Assembly: GCA_017305555.1 (NCBI GenBank) | Contig: JAFKKM010000039.1 | Coordinates: forward strand, 1-53,264 | Source: Hyphomicrobiales bacterium | GTDB lineage: Bacteria > Pseudomonadota > Alphaproteobacteria > Rhizobiales > Xanthobacteraceae | Direction: 5' to 3' | Length of the DNA: 53,264 nucleotides | Part shown: piece after piece, positions 1 through 7,458 of the stretch | How positions within the stretch are numbered: position 1 is the first letter of the stretch | Layout of the letters: each line of letters starts with the position of its first letter | Notes under the pieces: generated by a model | The model's input: only the letters and a program-made list of their open reading frames with translations | What the model was told of the DNA's origin: nothing | The model's database searches: none | Made by a program: the position numbers and the translations under genes

Positions 1-1215
1 CAGGGCGGCGGCACTGATTCCGCCGACGAAAAGCCCGACTTTCCTGTTGCCGACGGAACCGGCCATGATAGTCTTAGAGATCGTATTGACCGCGATCGCG
101 ACCATCACGGCGCGGGCCGCCGTATTCGAATCGACATCGCCACCCGCCATCCGGGCCATCGAAATCGTCACGGCGTCGACATCCGCGACGCCGGACAGTG
201 CAGCCACCACCAAAACGCCAACCTCGCCGAACATGCGACGCACCAGTTCCGCGGCCAGCATCACCGCCGCAAGCAACGCCGCGAGCTTGATCGCGGTCCC
301 GATTGCAAGCGGATTGCCGATCTGAAGGTCGGGCGTTTCCTGTTGAACGTTTCTGATCCAGAGAGCAGCGGCTCCGATACCCAGCACTGCCGCGGCGGTC
401 AGCAGCGCAGGGATCAGTGGCGCGAGAAACGCACCATTGAGCGCCAACGCAATCGCACCTGTGCGCAGCATCATGACGACACTGGCCACCAGAATGCCCG
501 CGCTCAACAATCCCGACGAGGACGGATGCTCGCGAGCGAGCCGCGCCAAAGCGAGCGTGGTGACGGTCGAGGATGCCAGCCCTCCCGCACTGGCCGCCAT
601 GAAGACCCCAAGCCGATTGCCGAATGCCCTGATGGCTATGTAGCCGGCAAACGAAATCGTCGCGATCATGATGGCGAGAAGCCATATCCGATGAGGATTG
701 ATCGCATTCCATGGATCAATCGGCCGGTTCGGCAGCAACGGCAGCAGCAGGAACGACATCGCGAGCAAAGTCAGAACGGCGCGGATTTCCTGCCAACTCA
801 GTGAACTGATCCAGCGGTGCAGCGGTTCGCGCAACGCCAGAAGAACTGTCACACCGACGGCGCTGGTAATGGCCAGTTGCAGATCCCCGACGACGGCCAG
901 CGTCCCAAGCAGAAACGTCAGCATTCCGGCGACAACCGACGTCACGCTGGCGCCACCTTCTCTCCGCGCTTCCAGCCAATGAAAGGCCGTGAACGCTCCG
1001 ACATATCCCAGAAAGATCCAGCCTATGATCGCCGCACTGGTTTGAAGGGAAACAAGGCCGGTTACGCCGCCCAGCAATCCGGATAGCGCGAAGGTGCGAA
1101 ACCCCGCGGCGCGTCGATTGTCTTCCGCATCCCGCGTTTGCCAGCCGCGCTCCAGGCCGATCAGGAGCCCGATCGCCAGCGACACGGTCAGTCGGCTGAG
1201 AACTTCACCGTCCAT
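1..1215 (-). CDS. MgtC/DUF4010-type integral membrane protein, C-terminus cut by window edge
   Basis: Open frame of 405 codons on the minus strand from ATG at 1215 to the window edge, with no stop, so the C-terminus is missing. The N-terminus carries the MgtC-like signature GLLIGLERGW at about residues 11-20, then a long series of hydrophobic helices. A conserved stretch near residues 190-210 (ASAGGLASSTVTTLALA) and a later SGVADVDAVTISMA segment are typical of the DUF4010 half of MgtC/SapB-DUF4010 proteins. The family sits in the inner membrane and its substrate is unknown. It points away from the RNase gene at 1474. A weak FNR-like palindrome at 1310-1323 lies about 100 bp upstream. The ribosome site is poor (CGGAA). 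Confidence 0.8.
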   Translation of the reverse strand, partial: MDGEVLSRLTVSLAIGLLIGLERGWQTRDAEDNRRAAGFRTFALSGLLGGVTGLVSLQTSAAIIGWIFLGYVGAFTAFHWLEARREGGASVTSVVAGMLTFLLGTLAVVGDLQLAITSAVGVTVLLALREPLHRWISSLSWQEIRAVLTLLAMSFLLLPLLPNRPIDPWNAINPHRIWLLAIMIATISFAGYIAIRAFGNRLGVFMAASAGGLASSTVTTLALARLAREHPSSSGLLSAGILVASVVMMLRTGAIALALNGAFLAPLIPALLTAAAVLGIGAAALWIRNVQQETPDLQIGNPLAIGTAIKLAALLAAVMLAAELVRRMFGEVGVLVVAALSGVADVDAVTISMARMAGGDVDSNTAARAVMVAIAVNTISKTIMAGSVGNRKVGLFVGGISAAAL

Positions 1216-1309
1216 GACTATTCCGTGCGATTGTGCTGCGTGCCATCATCAGCGCGCGGCAATCCGTAAAACCGTGCGCATCCAATCCCATCACTTGATG
1301 ATAACGTGC

Positions 1310-1323
1310 ATGATCTGCGTCAA
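1310..1323. promoter_or_regulatory. Possible FNR/Dnr-type box, imperfect
   Basis: ATGATCTGCGTCAA differs from TTGAT-N4-GTCAA at the first base only. It lies between the divergent genes at 1215 (minus) and 1474 (plus). Its centre is 101 bp from the minus-strand start and 157 bp from the plus-strand start, so which gene it serves is unclear. It is the least certain box apart from its similarity to those elsewhere in the window. Confidence 0.3.
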
Positions 1324-1473
1324 TAGCCAACTCGGCACGAGCATGACACTTACAGGGACTTATCCTGTCCGATCGAGTCGCAGTATGTCGCATCTCACTG
1401 ACGCAGTTATTCCAGTCGCCCCGGCCGTTTTGATCCGTCGTTAACAATTTGAACTCCCCCTTGAGGCCCTTCC

Positions 1474-3072
1474 ATGAGTGTCACTCTTCAATTCTGCGGT
1501 GCGGCCCACACGGTTACGGGATCCTGCTATTGCTTCAAGACTCCGGCGGGCACCTTTCTGGTCGATTGCGGGCTCTTCCAGGGGCAGAAGACGCTCAAGG
1601 AGTTGAACTACACCGCCTTCCCATTTCGTCCCGCTGATGTCGATATCGTCCTTCTGACACACGCCCATATCGACCACAGCGGCCTACTGCCAAAACTGAT
1701 GCTTGAAGGTTTTCGCGGCCGGATATTCGCCACGCGCGGAACGATCGATCTGTGTTCATATATGTTGCCGGATTCCGGGAGCATTCAGGAATCCGAGGTC
1801 GCGGCCCTGAACCGGCGCAACCTGAAGCGCGGAAAGCCCGAAGTCAGCCCGATCTATACACAGGCCGACGCCGTCGCATCGCTACAGTCATTCCGGTCCG
1901 TCGAATACGAGACGTGGGTCGATGTCATTCCGGGCGTCCGCGCCCGCTATTGGAACGCCGGCCATCTTCTCGGATCCGCCTCGATCGAACTGGAATTCGC
2001 CGATGAAAACACCCCTGAGCATCCCCTGCGGGTGCTCATGTCCGGCGATCTCGGTCCCGATACGAAACTGCTGCAACCCGACCCCGTTGCCCCGGCAGGA
2101 TTCGATTATGTGATTTCGGAATCAACCTACGGCGACCGCGTTCGCCCGGAAACAACACATCAGGGCCGGCAACAGCGCCTGGCAGCCGAAGTTCACGACG
2201 CCGCCAAGGCAAACGGCGCCTTACTGATCCCTGCTTTCGCCGTCGAACGCACGCAGGAATTGATCGTCGATCTGGTTGGCCTGATGGAGCGCGGAGAGAT
2301 CCCTGTCGCGCCGATCTTCCTAGATTCTCCTCTCGCGATCCGTGCCACGGAGGTTTTCCGAAACCATGCCGCAAGTCTTGACCCAAATATCGACGTCGCC
2401 CGTTTGCTCAGTTCGCCGCATCTCAGATTCACCGAGACGGTGGAGGAAAGCAAATCGATCGCCAAGCTCTCCGGATTTCATATCATCATTGCAGCGAGTG
2501 GAATGTGCGATGCCGGTCGGATCCGCCACCATCTGAAACATTGGCTATGGAATAGCCGCGCGACGGTGCTTCTGGTCGGTTTTCAGGCTCGCGGCACGCT
2601 CGGACGATTCCTCGAAGAAGGAGCGAAAGCCGTTCGCATCCAAGGAGAGGATATCAACGTGGCGGCCCGGATTCGCCGGATCGACGACTATTCCGGACAT
2701 GCGGACGGCTCAGAGCTGGTCAGATGGATTGCTGCGCGCCGCCCCATTCAAAGAGGCATCTTCCTGGTCCACGGCGAGGATCAGGCCATGGCAGGATTGT
2801 CCGAACGAATTGCGGAGCGGGTGATTCCATCGGCAAAAATCTTCCTGCCGATCCTCGACGACATCTATGATTTATCGACGAACGTGCCGACCAGCCTGAG
2901 CGCGACACATCGTCGTCGGCTTGCTCCCGAGGCCGTGGTCGCCCTTGATTGGCACAACGACATGTCCAAGATGATTCTCGATATCAACGACAGGGTTGGA
3001 GCGGCAGCGGATGACCGGGCACGCGGCGTCATCATTCGAAGATTGCGACGGGCCCTGGACGCGGACGTTTGA
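1474..3072 (+). CDS. Beta-CASP metallo-beta-lactamase fold RNase (MBL-fold RNA-processing exonuclease)
   Basis: 532 aa. The zinc motif LLTHAHIDHSG lies at about residues 60-70. Further metal ligands are the His in NAGHLLGSASI (about 163) and the Asp in MSGDLG (about 191). The beta-CASP part has SESTYGDR, then GMCDAGRIRHHL (about 344-355) and the terminal YSGHADGSEL motif. This order is that of bacterial CPSF/YsgA-like RNases, which cut RNA in the cytoplasm using two Zn ions. Start ATG 1474 follows TTGAGG at good spacing. The last 70 residues are a helical tail of unknown role. It stands alone, converging with the CBS gene at 3104-3595. RNA substrate unknown. Confidence 0.88.
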   Translation: MSVTLQFCGAAHTVTGSCYCFKTPAGTFLVDCGLFQGQKTLKELNYTAFPFRPADVDIVLLTHAHIDHSGLLPKLMLEGFRGRIFATRGTIDLCSYMLPDSGSIQESEVAALNRRNLKRGKPEVSPIYTQADAVASLQSFRSVEYETWVDVIPGVRARYWNAGHLLGSASIELEFADENTPEHPLRVLMSGDLGPDTKLLQPDPVAPAGFDYVISESTYGDRVRPETTHQGRQQRLAAEVHDAAKANGALLIPAFAVERTQELIVDLVGLMERGEIPVAPIFLDSPLAIRATEVFRNHAASLDPNIDVARLLSSPHLRFTETVEESKSIAKLSGFHIIIAASGMCDAGRIRHHLKHWLWNSRATVLLVGFQARGTLGRFLEEGAKAVRIQGEDINVAARIRRIDDYSGHADGSELVRWIAARRPIQRGIFLVHGEDQAMAGLSERIAERVIPSAKIFLPILDDIYDLSTNVPTSLSATHRRRLAPEAVVALDWHNDMSKMILDINDRVGAAADDRARGVIIRRLRRALDADV

Positions 3073-3103
3073 CCCCCGCTAGAGCCAACGCCCTCGACAC
3101 ACC

Positions 3104-3595
3104 TCATGCAATGTCTTGGTCAGCACCGACGTCATTGCTCGCGGAAACCTGACCGCATTTGCGCTCGACCGCCGCGAGTAACTCAGCCTTTGAAATCATC
3201 CCGAGGACCGCACCTTCACGCACCACGGGAATCTGCGCGACGTGATGGCCCTCCATCAAGGCGATCGCTTCGGTCAGATCCGCATCCGGCTCTACACAAA
3301 CCGGATTCCGCGTCATGATCTCGTCGACACGGCGGCCATGCGCGTGGGCAATCGCGGTCGCGTTTTCGTTCGTCCCGAAAATGGCATCGAACCATGGATG
3401 ATCGGCCGGCACCGTTCCGAGCTCAATACGTCGCAGGAAGTCGCCCTCCGACACGATGCCGACGAAACTGCCGGAACTATCGACGACGGACAGCCCTCTT
3501 CGATTGGTTTCCATCAGAAGCCGAACCGCATCGATCACGCGGCAATCCGGTTTGACACTCACCGCCGGCGATCGCATCACCTCTGAAGCTTTCAT
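3104..3595 (-). CDS. Tandem CBS-domain protein
   Basis: 163 aa, two CBS domains (about residues 1-60 and 85-145), each opening with a MxxxVxxVxPD-like strand (MRSPAVSVKPDC; MTRNPVCVEPDA). It has no other domain, so it is probably a small cytoplasmic sensor of adenosine nucleotides or a partner of another protein. Start ATG 3595 is preceded by GGAG. A perfect TTGAT-N4-ATCAA palindrome is centred 63 bp upstream, the geometry of FNR/FixK class II activation, which suggests expression under low oxygen. A similar CBS protein lies downstream of sdhD at 31665. Ligand and partner cannot be told from sequence. Confidence 0.88.
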   Translation of the reverse strand: MKASEVMRSPAVSVKPDCRVIDAVRLLMETNRRGLSVVDSSGSFVGIVSEGDFLRRIELGTVPADHPWFDAIFGTNENATAIAHAHGRRVDEIMTRNPVCVEPDADLTEAIALMEGHHVAQIPVVREGAVLGMISKAELLAAVERKCGQVSASNDVGADQDIA

Positions 3596-3651
3596 GATCT
3601 GCTCCGATCTTCGCTCGTGATCCTTTATCGGGGCGTAGCGGTACCGAAACC

Positions 3652-3665
3652 TTGATTCATATCAA
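3652..3665 (-). promoter_or_regulatory. Perfect FNR/FixK-type box upstream of the CBS gene
   Basis: TTGATTCATATCAA is an exact match to TTGAT-N4-ATCAA. Its centre, 3658.5, is 63 bp before the ATG at 3595. A site at -41.5 would give a transcript start near 3617 and a leader of about 21 nt. It is the best canonical FNR site in the window. Confidence 0.75.
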
Positions 3666-3776
3666 CACGCACCGATGCTTGACCGACGCCTTACGTCGCA
3701 ACGTTTGCGATGGCTCAACGCCCGACTGAAAAATCCTGCTGAAGTGGCTTGGCCAACATAGATAGGACGACCGCCC

Positions 3777-3965
3777 ATGACTTTCGAACGCGCACCGACC
3801 GGGCAACCATCCCCATTGCCGTCGGCAAAAACGTCAAAGAAGCCCACGCATAAGAATACGGATCAGCCCGTTCCCTGGTATGGACGGCTTCTGATCGGAG
3901 GGGTGCTAATCGGCGCCACGATCGAGTTCTTTCGCCTTTTGCTCACGGCTATCGTGATGAACTAA
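3777..3965 (+). CDS. Small single-span membrane protein, unknown
   Basis: 62 aa. The N-terminal 35 residues are polar, rich in Pro, Lys and Thr. One membrane span follows at about residues 40-60 (LIGGVLIGATIEFFRLLLTA), ending two residues before the stop. An AGGAC sequence precedes the ATG. No family is recognised. The clean polar-then-hydrophobic layout and an unobstructed intergenic position favour a real gene, but its small size leaves doubt. It follows the FNR box at 3652 on the other side, 118 bp away. Confidence 0.45.
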   Translation: MTFERAPTGQPSPLPSAKTSKKPTHKNTDQPVPWYGRLLIGGVLIGATIEFFRLLLTAIVMN

Positions 3966-4101
3966 TCCGCCAAACTGCGTCTGACGACGCTTGACGACGC
4001 ACGGGGATGACCATCCTTAAAAAGGCAATCAACTCGGCATAATTCATGGCGACCGGATTCGATCGCGCCTGCGGCGGGTGCGCCGAATCAGCGTCCTGGG
4101 C

Positions 4102-4293
4102 CTAAAGGGCGGTGACAAAGCTTTGAGTGCTGCGACATGTGGTGCATTCATAGACCTGATGTTCGAAGTCCGGCTTACCTGGCTCGGGCTCGATACAAGA
4201 GAAACGCATTCTAGAGCCGCATTTCACGCATAGCGGGTCGACGCCCAGCTTCTTGAGGTTGCTTTGTCCCTCTGCAATGCTTTCCGAAGCCAT
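4102..4293 (-). CDS. Small zinc-ribbon protein
   Basis: 63 aa with two Cys pairs, CVKC at about residues 22-25 and CTTC at about 49-52, spaced as in a treble-clef/zinc-ribbon protein. Between them is FSCIEPEPGKP, a phrase typical of short rhizobial zinc-ribbon hypotheticals. ATG 4293 follows AGGACG. The 5' part overlaps the 3' end of the PilZ gene by 83 bp in another frame, so the two are probably translated from one mRNA. The long overlap could also reflect a frameshift that lengthened the PilZ protein. Function unknown; a nucleic-acid or protein-binding role is only a guess. Confidence 0.6.
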   Translation of the reverse strand: MASESIAEGQSNLKKLGVDPLCVKCGSRMRFSCIEPEPGKPDFEHQVYECTTCRSTQSFVTAL

Positions 4294-4621
4294 CACGTCC
4301 TGCCTTACCTGGGGATTTGGTCCTGGGAGAATTGTCGGCAGATTCGAGAAAACGAACGCCGAGTTGCTTTCCGTTGCTCCAGACCAGTTCGCAGCGCCGA
4401 TATGCTGCACCGGTGGTGGAGAGCACCAGAAAAAAATCCTTCGAGGCCAACCTGTTCGTGGATGGCTCGATGACCAGCTTCGCTCCACCGAAGGCAACAT
4501 CCATCATCAGACAGTTACGGCGCCACGTCCCGTCAAGCCCAACGATCTGCACAGGAATTCCACGCGAAAACTCGACGCGGCGTGCCTTTCGTTTAGGGGC
4601 GAGGGGCGGGCCTGGGGTCAT
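4211..4621 (-). CDS. PilZ-domain protein
   Basis: 136 aa. It has the PilZ pattern of an Arg-rich N-terminus (KRKARRVEFSRGI, residues about 10-22) followed by MDVAFGGAKL, a variant of the DxSxxG c-di-GMP motif with Ala in place of Ser, then a beta-barrel ending in LGVRFL. It is probably a c-di-GMP receptor or a degenerate relative. The first possible start is TTG 4630; ATG 4621 is preferred. An FNR-like box (4676-4689) is centred 61.5 bp upstream of that ATG, the same spacing as at other genes here. The C-terminal 30 residues look like low-quality sequence and overlap the zinc-ribbon gene. Confidence 0.68.
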   Translation of the reverse strand: MTPGPPLAPKRKARRVEFSRGIPVQIVGLDGTWRRNCLMMDVAFGGAKLVIEPSTNRLASKDFFLVLSTTGAAYRRCELVWSNGKQLGVRFLESADNSPRTKSPGKAGRDGFGKHCRGTKQPQEAGRRPAMREMRL

Positions 4622-4675
4622 CGACGGCAACGTTTGAGATGGAAGTCGCTTGTAACCTTCCTAGTCTCTTAGGAA

Positions 4676-4689
4676 TTGATCTGGCGCAA
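4676..4689. promoter_or_regulatory. FNR/Dnr-type box between PilZ gene and HTH regulator
   Basis: TTGATCTGGCGCAA has one perfect half-site (TTGAT) and one CGCAA half-site, the same second half as the boxes at dnr (12970) and nosR. Its centre lies 61.5 bp from the PilZ ATG (minus) and 84.5 bp from ATG 4767 (plus), so it could serve either or both divergent genes. Confidence 0.55.
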
Positions 4690-4698
4690 GGCAGTCCT

Positions 4699-4713
4699 TA
4701 CCCACTTTGGGTA
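4699..4713. promoter_or_regulatory. Inverted repeat, possible operator
   Basis: TACCCA-CTT-TGGGTA, a perfect 6-bp palindrome with a 3-bp spacer. It lies between the FNR-like box and ATG 4767 of the HTH gene. This is where an autorepressor could bind; that role is inference. Confidence 0.35.
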
Positions 4714-4766
4714 GGAAGGTATCCTTTTCGATCCGGGACGCCGCCTCCCCCAACCGCCTGAGAACC

Positions 4767-5234
4767 ATGCAAAAGAACTCCGATTTAATCAGAGCCGTCT
4801 CAAGGCATTCCGTCGCCTACATCCTTCTTTCGATGAGCGAACTATTTCGTCACTACGATGACTTCGATCCGCTCGATCTCTTGATCATTCACGCGATTCT
4901 GAATGCGAACGTCATTAATATCATGAAAGATCCTAAACTCGATAAACGGTTCGGCAGCATACATGCCGTCGAGCCGGATACGATAAAGCTTGGCGTCTCG
5001 CGCGCGGCGCTTTCTCGCTTCCTGGGCCTACCACTCGAGACGGTCAGACGGCGCGTCAAGCGTCTCAAGAAACGAGATATTCTTTCGGATGAGACGAGCG
5101 GCCTGATCGTTTTAGAGGCCAACGCCTACAGGTTCGGAAACAACCACGAGCTACAATTGGCAAACATTAGCCTGGTACGAAAACTGCTTCGCGACTTGAA
5201 GAAAGCAGGAATCAACGGTCCAGAAGAGTTGTGA
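4767..5234 (+). CDS. Winged-helix/HTH transcriptional regulator, unclassified
   Basis: 155 aa from ATG 4767. A frame extension to a TTG at 4707 would start inside the inverted repeat at 4699-4713 and is less likely. The central part, IKLGVSRAALSRFLGLPLET followed by VRRRVKRLKKRDIL, is a helix-turn-helix plus wing (about residues 72-110) of the kind seen in Crp, MarR and IclR C-terminal domains. No ligand-binding domain is recognisable; the N-terminal 60 residues are helical. Its direct target is probably local: it is divergent from the PilZ gene and shares the FNR-like box at 4676-4689. Base composition is somewhat more AT-rich than the neighbouring RNase gene. Confidence 0.7.
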   Translation: MQKNSDLIRAVSRHSVAYILLSMSELFRHYDDFDPLDLLIIHAILNANVINIMKDPKLDKRFGSIHAVEPDTIKLGVSRAALSRFLGLPLETVRRRVKRLKKRDILSDETSGLIVLEANAYRFGNNHELQLANISLVRKLLRDLKKAGINGPEEL

Positions 5235-5302
5235 GACTAGGTGCGATCTCATATCTCATGACGGCAGCACGTCCTGAGGCGGGCTGCAATGCTCGTCGAC
5301 TT

Positions 5303-5749
5303 CTATTTCTGCTGAATACGATTTAGATAATCGATAACCGCCAGGATGCGAGTTCTCACGATGACTTCTCGCAAAGCTCGCGCCGGATCCAACGCGTCAT
5401 ATGGTGGATCAACAGCGTGCGGCAGATTCGTAATGGGGTTGAATCGTTCTCCCCAAATTGGCATTTCACGCGTGCCGTGAGCAGCGATTATCTTCGATCC
5501 ATATATCGTTTCATAGACGGTCGCCGTTGGAAACACCCCATTGTTGTTTTTGGTCAGGACCGTCAGATCGGCAGGCGCCACCTTGAGTTGCCCACTGATG
5601 GGCCCCTTGCCCTTTCCATCCGCGCCATGGCAGCTTGCGCATGAAGACTGAAATTCCGCCTTACCGACATCACGGTCGTCAGCTTGGACGCCACCGGCGA
5701 AAACAATGGCAAAACTGGCCAAAATCAACCATTTCACGTATTGGATCAT
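5303..5749 (-). CDS. Periplasmic class I cytochrome c
   Basis: 148 aa. A signal peptide (about residues 1-23, cleaved near VQA-DD) precedes the heme site CASCH at about residues 36-40. The axial Met is probably the one in TREMPIWG (about 97). Its size and fold suit a small mono-heme periplasmic carrier. The ATG at 5749 is preferred to an in-frame TTG just upstream. A perfect TTGAC-N4-GTCAA box is centred 65.5 bp upstream, so it should be induced with the denitrification genes. It could feed NosZ or the CuA enzyme encoded at 6.7-9.2 kb, but this is not shown. Convergent with the HTH gene at 4767. Confidence 0.9.
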   Translation of the reverse strand: MIQYVKWLILASFAIVFAGGVQADDRDVGKAEFQSSCASCHGADGKGKGPISGQLKVAPADLTVLTKNNNGVFPTATVYETIYGSKIIAAHGTREMPIWGERFNPITNLPHAVDPPYDALDPARALREVIVRTRILAVIDYLNRIQQK

Positions 5750-5807
5750 CAATTCGTTTCCCTAGCTCTCGGGTATGCACTTCTAGCAGTCTTGCGTTGG
5801 CATCAAC

Positions 5808-5821
5808 TTGACGTAGGTCAA
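5808..5821 (-). promoter_or_regulatory. Perfect Dnr/NNR-type box upstream of cytochrome c
   Basis: TTGACGTAGGTCAA matches TTGAC-N4-GTCAA exactly. Its centre is 65.5 bp from the ATG at 5749. It predicts a transcript start near 5773. Confidence 0.75.
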
Positions 5822-6146
5822 TCGCTCCTGCTCTTGGCTGAAGGCATGATGGGACGCAGGTCTGCAACCAAGCCATTCCCGAGTGATCGCTGGTGATGAA
5901 AGACCGGCTCGCCACCGACAGAAATCGTTAGCGGAGTCGTCGCCCAAGCGGTTGCTCTAATGTTTAAGGTGTACCGCGATCAGCAGTTCGAGCAGATCAG
6001 AATGCCGCAGATGGGAATGTCAGAAATTTTGTGTTCGAGACCATACTGACGAAACGAACAGATCGTCGACCAGTTGAAGAATGCGTTATCGGAATGAGTC
6101 TTTAGCACCGAGATCGCAGAGTACTTCGATGCCGGAGAGCTCTGAA
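5822..6146. other. Noncoding stretch, nothing recognised
   Basis: No frame here has coding character. Short open frames antisense to the cytochrome promoter do not resemble known proteins. The sequence is less GC-rich than its neighbours and may be degenerate. Confidence 0.5.
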
Positions 6147-6617
6147 TCACTCCGTCTCAATCCGCCGGCTTGATCTGTTGCCGCATGGCGCCTGCATTTG
6201 GATCATCGGCCAGACCACACGCCGCCACGCCGATAGGCCGGCTTCCCATGCAATGATGTGGCCATCCTGAATGATGAACCACTGCGGAGCACCGGGGCGC
6301 GCCCGTACCTGCTCACGCAAGAACATGAGATCCGCCGGCCATTGCGCCTCCGCTAACAGATCGTAGAGGCGCGACGCAATCACCTCCCGGTACTTGATAT
6401 TCTGAAAAACGCTGCTGCCAAGAAAATCCTGCCGCTCGTCTCGACGCCAGATACGGCACGGCCCGCAATCGTCGGCACCGACATAGATAACGGTGATCGC
6501 CCCGCACGGCTTCGCCGTTTGATTTCGCGCATCCGCAAACAGCAACCCACACCCGAACAGGATGACGAATCCAGCCAGCACGTGCCGCGAGACTATGGGG
6601 AACGCGGTCCGCCACAT
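6147..6617 (-). CDS. Thioredoxin-like periplasmic protein with CGPC active site
   Basis: 156 aa. It has an N-terminal signal or membrane anchor (about residues 10-30), then a thioredoxin-type strand ITVIYVGADD leading into C51-G-P-C54. The fold continues weakly to about residue 140. The later cis-Pro region is replaced by GAPQWFIIQDG (about residues 110-120), which still fits a thioredoxin fold. It is probably a thiol-disulfide reductase or chaperone in the periplasm. It is transcribed divergently from the CuA oxidase-like operon, so a role in cytochrome c or CuA maturation is plausible. ATG 6617 has no strong ribosome site. Confidence 0.72.
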   Translation of the reverse strand: MWRTAFPIVSRHVLAGFVILFGCGLLFADARNQTAKPCGAITVIYVGADDCGPCRIWRRDERQDFLGSSVFQNIKYREVIASRLYDLLAEAQWPADLMFLREQVRARPGAPQWFIIQDGHIIAWEAGLSAWRRVVWPMIQMQAPCGNRSSRRIETE

Positions 6618-6651
6618 TTGAACAACATAAGCCAGACCATCGCGATGTCAC

Positions 6652-6665
6652 TTATCCAAAGTCAA
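6652..6665 (+). promoter_or_regulatory. Dnr/FNR-like box in front of the heme-copper operon
   Basis: TTATCCAAAGTCAA: second half-site GTCAA perfect, first half-site TTATC degenerate. Its centre is 62.5 bp before ATG 6721, predicting a start near 6700 and a leader of about 20 nt. The geometry matches the CBS, PilZ and cytochrome c genes. Confidence 0.5.
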
Positions 6666-6720
6666 GGCCCAGCCCTGCGAACAGGGCAGTCTGCAACCGA
6701 AAGGGTGAAAGGGTTGCGCC

Positions 6721-6894
6721 ATGTCCAACATCGTCAAACCGTCCGAGCCACCTGACGCCGATGAACCTGTGCCGTTCATGCAGCGCGTGTTGGACGACCC
6801 ATTTCTGCTTCTCTTCATCGGCGTCACCATTCCCACCATCCTCTACCTCGTCTGGGGCGTAATGGAGATCGCCAACGTCCCGGTTGGCAAATAG
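6721..6894 (+). CDS. 57-aa single-span subunit of the heme-copper complex
   Basis: 57 aa, ATG 6721 after AAAGGG, stop 6892-6894. The first 25 residues are acidic and Pro-rich. One membrane helix follows (FLLLFIGVTIPTILYLVWGV, about residues 28-47), then a short tail. It lies 11 bp before the CuA subunit gene and has GC-rich third positions like its neighbours. Small single-helix subunits of this kind accompany ba3-type oxidases and related NO reductases. Its operon position makes a structural subunit the likely role. No family name is certain. Confidence 0.75.
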   Translation: MSNIVKPSEPPDADEPVPFMQRVLDDPFLLLFIGVTIPTILYLVWGVMEIANVPVGK

Positions 6895-6905
6895 GAGCGT
6901 GATCG

Positions 6906-7457
6906 ATGGCCGTTACCTCTCCCGAGCGCCGCGTCTGGTGGAATGAACCGGTTGAGCGCGTCGAAATGATCTGGATCGCCGTGGCGCTGCTATGGGGCCT
7001 GTTCATGTTTTTCTTTATGATCGCCTGGCATTTCATCGGCGGTCAGAATCTTTCAACCGAAGCTTATCGCGTGGTGCCGAGCGTCTACCAGAATAAGGTG
7101 GACGAATTCGCCCAGAAGTATCAGGTCGGCGACGAATCCGGCACGCCGATCGTGCGGCCACCAGCCGGCGTCGACATCTATCTCCTCGGGCGGCTCTGGC
7201 AATGGTGGCCTGTGCTGCAACTGGAAAAGGGGCAGAGCTACCGCCTGCATCTGTCATCGGCCGATTGGCAGCACGGCTTCTCGCTGCAACCCACCAACAT
7301 CAACATCCAGGTTCATCCCGGCTACGAGCACGTCATCGTCCTGACGCCGACCGAGGCCGGCGAGTTCGGTATCATCTGCAACGAGTTCTGCGGCATCGGC
7401 CATCACACCATGACCGGGAAGATCATCGTCGTCGATAGCAAGGCGGAGGCGAAGTAA
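6906..7457 (+). CDS. Heme-copper enzyme subunit II with complete CuA site
   Basis: 183 aa. One N-terminal membrane helix (about residues 20-42), then a periplasmic cupredoxin. All CuA ligands are present: H123 in DWQHGF, then C158, E160, C162, H166 and M169 in CNEFCGIGHHTM. The length and single anchor resemble the short subunit II of ba3-type oxidases rather than the two-span A-type. CuA takes electrons from a soluble cytochrome c, so this is a cytochrome c-oxidising enzyme, unlike cNOR, whose NorC carries heme c. ATG 6906 follows AGGAGCG; the stop is one base from the start of subunit I. Confidence 0.93.
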   Translation: MAVTSPERRVWWNEPVERVEMIWIAVALLWGLFMFFFMIAWHFIGGQNLSTEAYRVVPSVYQNKVDEFAQKYQVGDESGTPIVRPPAGVDIYLLGRLWQWWPVLQLEKGQSYRLHLSSADWQHGFSLQPTNINIQVHPGYEHVIVLTPTEAGEFGIICNEFCGIGHHTMTGKIIVVDSKAEAK

Positions 7458-7458
7458 C

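Noticed and set aside
5679-5915. 78-aa minus-strand frame overlapping the cytochrome c start
   Set aside because: It spans the perfect Dnr box and promoter and has no motif.
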